A stretch of 10,668 nucleotides of DNA. It comes from Bacteroidales bacterium. Lineage in GTDB: Bacteria > Bacteroidota > Bacteroidia > Bacteroidales > BM520. The position numbers and the translations under genes are program-made. The notes under the pieces are model-generated. The model saw only the letters and a program-made list of their open reading frames with translations, had not been told where the DNA came from and made no database searches. Where the stretch lies: assembly GCA_023230285.1 (NCBI GenBank), contig JALNXP010000064.1:1-10668 (forward strand), given 5' to 3'. Position 1 is the stretch's first letter, and each line of letters begins with the position of its first letter. This document shows, one piece after another, positions 6,167-10,668 of this stretch.

Positions 6167-6604
6167 ATGGATTACAAGAAAATTAAAACTAATACCGAAG
6201 CAGTTACAAGAAATCTGAACGACTTCGATAAAGAGACAGGCAATATATACGAGTCATTGGTTATTCTTACGAAAAGAGCCAATCAGATTAGTAGTGAAAT
6301 TAAAGAAGAGCTGCTGCGTAAAATTGAGGATTTTCAAACGCCGAGCGATAATCTTGAAGAAATCTTTGAAAATAGAGAACAAATAGAGCTGGCAAAATTT
6401 TACGAACAGTTGCCAAAACCTACTCTAATGGCTATTTATGAGTTTCTTAACGACAAACTTGAGTTTCATTATCCGGATATTACAGAAGAAGAACTACTGA
6501 AACCTATTCATGCAGAAGACGTAAAAGAGAAAGCGAAGGAAGACAAAGAGAAAGAAGACAAAGAGAAAGAAGAAAATTCGGTAGAGGAGACTAAAAACGA
6601 TTAA
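6167..6604 (+). CDS. rpoZ: DNA-directed RNA polymerase omega subunit (Bacteroidota form)
   Basis: The 145-residue protein is the Bacteroidota version of omega (Rpb6 fold), which binds the beta-prime subunit and helps assemble and stabilise RNA polymerase. It starts MDYKKIKTN and has the core TGNIYESLVILTKRANQIS at about 24-42, where KRANQI matches the conserved omega helix, followed by ENREQIELAKFYEQLPKPTLMAIYEFL at about 82-108. It is longer than proteobacterial omega (about 90 residues), as is usual in this phylum. The last 25 or so residues are a highly charged Lys/Glu tail (EDKEKEDKEKEENSVEE) built partly by a 15-bp tandem duplication, so its length may vary between strains. It lies 21 bp after bamD and 25 bp before porD. 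No internal promoter is seen. Confidence 0.88.
   Translation: MDYKKIKTNTEAVTRNLNDFDKETGNIYESLVILTKRANQISSEIKEELLRKIEDFQTPSDNLEEIFENREQIELAKFYEQLPKPTLMAIYEFLNDKLEFHYPDITEEELLKPIHAEDVKEKAKEDKEKEDKEKEENSVEETKND
6539..6568 (+). repeat. 15-bp tandem duplication in the rpoZ 3' end
   Basis: The 15-bp unit GAAGACAAAGAGAAA is present twice without change, followed by a partial third copy (GAAGAA). It encodes EDKEK twice. Because the unit is a multiple of three, gain or loss of copies would keep the frame. Confidence 0.8.
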
Positions 6605-6629
6605 ATATTTAACAATATAGAGTAAAGTA

Positions 6630-7529
6630 ATGAAGAGGTTTTGTTTTTCATTGATAATGATGGTATTATCCGTTGTTGCTGTTGCACAGCAAGATTTTAA
6701 ATGTACTTTCAGTATTTCATCTAATACTTCTGATGGTAATACGGATAGAACTATTTATCAAGAAATGCAGAAACAGGTGCAGGAATTTATGAACGGCGTA
6801 AAGTGGTGCAATTATGAAATAGGTCCGGAAGAAAGAATAGAGTGTACTATGCAAATAGTAGTTACGGAAAGGGTTTCTTCTGAACAATATAAAGGAAAGA
6901 TGAATCTCGCACTTCGTCGCCCTATATATAATACATCTCTTTATTCTACTCTTTTTACTTTCATTGACCAATATATTGAGTTCTCTTTTATCGAGGGTGA
7001 ACCGCTGGTGTATAATGACAATGTTTTTGACTCTAATTTGACTTCCTTGGTAGCATTTTATTTATATACATTTCTTGGAGTATATTTTGATTCGTTTACA
7101 CTGATGGGGGGAACGGAGTACTATGAAAAAGCTCAAAGTGTTGTAAATGCGGCTCAATCTGCTGTAGAACCCGGGTGGAAATCCTTCCAAAGTAGAAAAA
7201 ACAGATATTGGATAGCAGAAAATTTCCTTAATTCATCGTATTCGGGAATAAGAACTTTCTTATATGTCTATCATATAAAAGGTCTTGATGTTATGACGGA
7301 TAATATCGAAATGGGAAGAACTTTTACAACTCAGGCTATCGAAAAATTGAGAGAAGCTAATCGTCAAAAGCCTGGGTTGTTTGCACTGCAAATTATCCTT
7401 GAAGCTAAACGCGAAGAGTTTATCAATATTTATTCACAAGCTAATGATAATGATAAGTCGAAGTTTCTACAGGTCATGAAGGAAATAGATGCATCTAATA
7501 TATCTGATTACGAGCGAATTAACAACTAA
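6630..7529 (+). CDS. porD: DUF4835 family protein, type IX secretion-associated PorD
   Basis: This 299-residue exported protein matches the DUF4835 family, which annotation pipelines name T9SS protein PorD. Residues 1-19 form a signal peptide (MKRF start, hydrophobic core, cleavage after AVA). The mature part begins QQDFKCTFSISSN and shows the family landmarks ERIECTM (about 68-74), RRPIYNTSLYSTLF (about 95-108), LVAFYLYTFLGVYFDSFTLMGG (about 138-160), the PGW at 181-183, RNRYWIAENFLN and YVYHIKGLDVM. It has no lipobox and no membrane helix other than the signal, so it is probably periplasmic or attached to the outer membrane. It sits between rpoZ and recN, its usual place in Bacteroidota, though I recall coaBC often lying between rpoZ and this gene; here only 25 bp separate them. 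Its precise mechanical role is not known to me. Confidence 0.85.
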   Translation: MKRFCFSLIMMVLSVVAVAQQDFKCTFSISSNTSDGNTDRTIYQEMQKQVQEFMNGVKWCNYEIGPEERIECTMQIVVTERVSSEQYKGKMNLALRRPIYNTSLYSTLFTFIDQYIEFSFIEGEPLVYNDNVFDSNLTSLVAFYLYTFLGVYFDSFTLMGGTEYYEKAQSVVNAAQSAVEPGWKSFQSRKNRYWIAENFLNSSYSGIRTFLYVYHIKGLDVMTDNIEMGRTFTTQAIEKLREANRQKPGLFALQIILEAKREEFINIYSQANDNDKSKFLQVMKEIDASNISDYERINN

Positions 7530-7540
7530 GACTTTTGTCT

Positions 7541-9205
7541 ATGTTAAAATCTTTGTATATATGCAATTACGCATTAATTGATAATGTCACCATCGATTTT
7601 AATGACGGCTTTTCTACTATTACCGGTGAAACAGGTGCCGGAAAATCCGTCCTTTTAGGTGCTATCGCTCTCGTACTCGGCGAACGCGCCGATACAAAGT
7701 TTCTGCTTAATAAAGATATAAAGTGTGTTATAGAAGCCGGATTTTTATGCGAAGATAAATTCCAAAATTTCTTTACTGAAAACGACCTTGACTTTAATAC
7801 AGAAACAATAGTCCGCCGCGAAATATCAGCACAAGGAAAATCAAGAATATTTATTAATGATTCGCCTGTGTCATTGCAAGTACTGAAACAATTTGGCAGC
7901 ATGCAGATAGACCTTCATACCCAGTTCCAAAAGTTTTCATTGAGCAACAGTGTTAATCAATTGGCTTTTGTAGACGAATATATCGAAGATAAGTCTAAAT
8001 TAAATGATTATGTTGCTGCTTATGAGCAGTATATAACTCTTAACGATAAAATTCGTAAATTGGAAAATGACTATAAAAAGCTGTCTGCCGATAGAGATTA
8101 TGTCTCTTTTTTGTTTAATGAACTTGAAACAGCAAAGTTAAGTGAAAATGAAGATGTTATAATAGAAGATGAATTGAAAGTTCTTGATAATCATGAGCTT
8201 ATCAAAGAAAAGCTGTCTTCTGCAACTCAAATTATTGCTGAATCTTCTGATTATCAGGAAAGTGCAGTGTCTCTGTTGAACAATGTTAAAAACGATTTGT
8301 CTACGATTGCTGATTATATCAAAAATGGAGACTGTTTTGTCAATCGTTTGGATAGTGTGATTATTGAATTGAAAGATATTGCATCTGAATTATATGCGAT
8401 TGATGATGCTGTTGTTGCTGATAACGCCCGTGCAGAGGAATTACGCTCACGTCTCGATTTGATAAATAAACTTACTTACAAGCATAAAGTTAATGATGTA
8501 AATGAGCTGATAGCTTTGTATAACAATTTGTCGGCAAAGTTAGTCGGTACTGATGATATGCTCGCAGAGATTAACAGTTTGCAAAAAGAAAAAGAACAAC
8601 TTTTAAATGTCCTTGATAAAAAATCTGCTGCACTTACTTCTATACGTAAAAGGTATGCACATATAATGGAGAATCAAATTGTTGACATTCTTAAGTCGTT
8701 GGGAATAAAGAATAATAAGTTTGTTATATCTATAAACGCTTTAGATGATTTCACACCTAACGGTAAAGATATGATGGAATTTCTTTTCAGTGCTAACGTG
8801 GGAACAGAGCCAGCGTCTCTATCGCAAGTTGCTTCCGGCGGAGAATTATCTCGTGTAATGCTCGCACTGAAGTCTGTAATTGCGATAAAAAACTCTATAC
8901 CAACTGTAATCTTTGATGAAATAGATAGTGGTATTTCCGGAGTTGCCGCTGCTGCCGTAGCCGAGAAAATGAAAGATATTTCGCGTAATATTCAAGTTAT
9001 TGCTATAACCCATCTGCCGCAAATAGCAGCAAAATCGGATTATCAGTATTTGGTGTACAAGGAAACGAAAGCCGGACAAACTTATACGAGAGTTGAAAAA
9101 TTGGATTTTGAAGACAGGGTTAAATCGATAGCTGCTATGATTAGCGGCAGCAGCACCGGCGTAGAAGCATTAAATACAGCTCGCTCATTACTCACATCAA
9201 ATTGA
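7541..9205 (+). CDS. recN: DNA repair protein RecN (SMC-like ATPase)
   Basis: The 554-residue cytoplasmic ATPase of the SMC/RecN family acts in repair of double-strand breaks. An N-terminal ATP-binding half carries Walker A GETGAGKS at 29-36 (K35) within ITGETGAGKSVLLGAIALVLGERAD. The middle, about 150-370, is coiled coil (LNDKIRKLENDYKKLSADRDY, then INSLQKEKEQLL). The C-terminal half has the ABC signature SGGELSR at 432-438, Walker B VIFDEID with D459 and E460, and the switch His H491 in ITHLPQIAA. Length is normal (family about 550). I chose the ATG at 7541, giving MLKSLYICNYALID, over the TTG two codons earlier because this matches the family N-terminus. It lies 11 bp after porD and 17 bp before the YgiQ gene. 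No LexA-type box is recognisable upstream, so SOS control is not evident. Confidence 0.95.
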   Translation: MLKSLYICNYALIDNVTIDFNDGFSTITGETGAGKSVLLGAIALVLGERADTKFLLNKDIKCVIEAGFLCEDKFQNFFTENDLDFNTETIVRREISAQGKSRIFINDSPVSLQVLKQFGSMQIDLHTQFQKFSLSNSVNQLAFVDEYIEDKSKLNDYVAAYEQYITLNDKIRKLENDYKKLSADRDYVSFLFNELETAKLSENEDVIIEDELKVLDNHELIKEKLSSATQIIAESSDYQESAVSLLNNVKNDLSTIADYIKNGDCFVNRLDSVIIELKDIASELYAIDDAVVADNARAEELRSRLDLINKLTYKHKVNDVNELIALYNNLSAKLVGTDDMLAEINSLQKEKEQLLNVLDKKSAALTSIRKRYAHIMENQIVDILKSLGIKNNKFVISINALDDFTPNGKDMMEFLFSANVGTEPASLSQVASGGELSRVMLALKSVIAIKNSIPTVIFDEIDSGISGVAAAAVAEKMKDISRNIQVIAITHLPQIAAKSDYQYLVYKETKAGQTYTRVEKLDFEDRVKSIAAMISGSSTGVEALNTARSLLTSN

Positions 9206-9222
9206 TAATAAGTCCGATTTTT

Positions 9223-10668
9223 ATGGAATACTCTGAATTTTTGCCTATAACTTTGAAAGAGATGCAACATTTAGGCTGGACACAACCTGATGTCATCATT
9301 ATCTCAGGCGATGCTTATGTAGACCACCCATCATTTGGAACTGCTATAATAGGAAGAGTACTCGAAAGTAAAGGATTGAAAGTTGCTATTATACCTCAAC
9401 CTAATTGGCAAGACGACTTGCGTGATTTTAAGAAATTTGGTCAGCCGCGACTGTTTTTTGGTGTCACTGCCGGCAATATGGATTCTATGATTAATCGCTA
9501 TACGGCAAATCGGCGTTTGCGCTCAGATGATGCTTATACTCCGGGCGGTAAATCAGGCTTCCGTCCCGATTATGCAAGCATAACTTACTCTAAAATTCTT
9601 AAAAATCTGTATCCTGATGTTCCTGTCGTCTTGGGCGGTATAGAAGCGTCAATGAGACGTGTGACACATTACGATTATTGGTCTGATTCTGTGATGCCGC
9701 CAATATTGTTCGACAGTAAAGCCGACATTTTGGTTTATGGCATGGGCGAAAAACCTATTTGTGACTTGGCAGAGGTATTTTTAAAGGCACAATCGGCAGC
9801 TGAAGCACTCGAAAACCTTAAAGATATTCCTCAAATAGCATACGTTGTCAATTCTTTGAAAGACATAGATAAAACTAATTGTACTTTTCTAAATTCTCAT
9901 GAGAATGTCCTTAAAAGTAAGGTGGCTTTTATCGATAATTTTAAAATTGTTGAAACGGAATCTAACAAACATAATGCTAAAGTTTTAATAGAGCAAGTAG
10001 AGGATAAATATCTGATAATAAATCCGCATAATACACTAATGACAACAGCGGAATTAGATGCTGTTTACGAATTGCCATTTACTCGTATGCCTCATCCTAA
10101 GTATAAAACTCGTGGCGATATTCCGGCTTTCAACATGATTAGAAATTCTGTCAACATTCATCGCGGTTGTTTTGGCGGTTGCAGTTTTTGTACTATTTCG
10201 GCGCATCAGGGTAAGTTTATATGCAGTCGCTCTGAAGAATCTATATTGAAAGAGGTAAAACAAGTTGTCGGCATGCCTTATTTTGGTGGAACATTGTCCG
10301 ACCTTGGCGGACCTTCTGCAAATATGTATGGCATGGGCGGACAAAATACCGACTTATGCGTAAAATGCAGTAAGCCAAGCTGTATATATCCGACAATATG
10401 CAATAATTTGGTTTTCGACCATTCGCAGCTGATTAAGTTATATGATGATGTTGCTAAGATTAAAGGTGTCAAGAATATTTTTATCGGCAGTGGCATCAGA
10501 TACGACTTGTTTTTTCCGAAAGATGCAGCAAAAGCAAAGAAGTATAAGGTACTTGATTATGCTAAAATCGTAATTGCCCGTCATACCGGCGGCAGGTTGA
10601 AAGTTGCACCGGAGCATTGTTCCGATAATGTATTGAATTTGATGAGAAAGCCGAATTTTACCATGTTT
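9223..10668 (+). CDS. ygiQ: YgiQ family radical SAM protein (3' end beyond window)
   Basis: An ATG at 9223 opens 482 codons without a stop up to the window end, so the C-terminal part (family usually about 600-740 residues) is missing. The N-terminal domain has the YgiQ landmarks ISGDAYVDHPSFG (about 27-39), LFFGVTAGNMDSM, YTPGGKSGFRPDY, LGGIEASMRRVTHYDYW and LVYGMGEKP. The radical SAM domain shows the [4Fe-4S] motif C316-x3-C320-x2-C323 in RGCFGGCSFCTIS, then TLSDLGGPSANMYGMGG, a second Cys cluster CVKCSKPSC, and FIGSGIRYDLFF. The first domain resembles a B12-binding fold as in other radical SAM families (inferred). The start has no Shine-Dalgarno sequence but gives the usual N-terminus before the SGDAYVDHP motif. 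The reaction of YgiQ is not established. It follows recN by 17 bp and is probably in the same transcript. Confidence 0.93.
   Translation, partial: MEYSEFLPITLKEMQHLGWTQPDVIIISGDAYVDHPSFGTAIIGRVLESKGLKVAIIPQPNWQDDLRDFKKFGQPRLFFGVTAGNMDSMINRYTANRRLRSDDAYTPGGKSGFRPDYASITYSKILKNLYPDVPVVLGGIEASMRRVTHYDYWSDSVMPPILFDSKADILVYGMGEKPICDLAEVFLKAQSAAEALENLKDIPQIAYVVNSLKDIDKTNCTFLNSHENVLKSKVAFIDNFKIVETESNKHNAKVLIEQVEDKYLIINPHNTLMTTAELDAVYELPFTRMPHPKYKTRGDIPAFNMIRNSVNIHRGCFGGCSFCTISAHQGKFICSRSEESILKEVKQVVGMPYFGGTLSDLGGPSANMYGMGGQNTDLCVKCSKPSCIYPTICNNLVFDHSQLIKLYDDVAKIKGVKNIFIGSGIRYDLFFPKDAAKAKKYKVLDYAKIVIARHTGGRLKVAPEHCSDNVLNLMRKPNFTMF

Noticed and set aside
7567..7902. A 111-codon minus-strand open frame opposite the 5' part of recN
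   Set aside because: It is the shadow of the Walker A region of recN, with no promoter or domain signs of its own.

Overview
The window is a low-GC, gene-dense piece of chromosome from a member of the Bacteroidota, most likely an uncultured Bacteroidales. The evidence is a serine protease with a type IX secretion (T9SS) C-terminal sorting tail, a PorD/DUF4835 protein, the Bacteroidota forms of RpoZ and BamD, promoters matching the Bacteroidota -7 element TAnnTTTG, and little sign of Shine-Dalgarno sequences. There are no tRNA or rRNA genes, insertion sequences, integrases or CRISPR arrays.

Layout. (1) Bases 2-61 are probably the last codons of an upstream gene (MurB-like, tentative). A 71-bp spacer with two 7-bp tandem duplications follows, then a secreted S8 subtilase with a T9SS tail (133-1761, +). 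(2) A lone minus-strand XRE-family regulator (1772-2296) converges on the subtilase with a 10-bp gap. Its 280-bp upstream region holds its own promoter, a cluster of TTGTTT/AAACAA dyads that look like operators, a separate 17-bp palindrome, and the divergent promoter of the next operon. (3) nrnA (DHH phosphoesterase), a GldI-like FKBP lipoprotein and galactokinase form a tight plus-strand run (2577-5280), with a 17-bp overlap between the first two and 9 bp between the last two. (4) A clear promoter at 5297-5327 starts a second run: bamD, rpoZ, porD, recN and a YgiQ-type radical SAM gene that leaves the window at its 3' end (5351-10668).

How the genes relate. Envelope and secretion biogenesis is the main theme: BamD builds outer-membrane proteins, PorD and the GldI-like lipoprotein belong to families tied to T9SS or gliding, and the subtilase is a likely T9SS cargo. 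The other genes are housekeeping: RpoZ (transcription), RecN (break repair), NrnA (nanoRNA and pAp turnover), GalK (sugar phosphorylation).

I do not see an undescribed multi-gene system. The parts most worth a second look are the operator-like dyad array beside the orphan XRE regulator, with copies of its core inside the regulator gene; a very strong codon-pair preference (Ala-Gly written as GCC-GGN in 14 of 16 cases); and the GldI-like FKBP with a degenerate active site.
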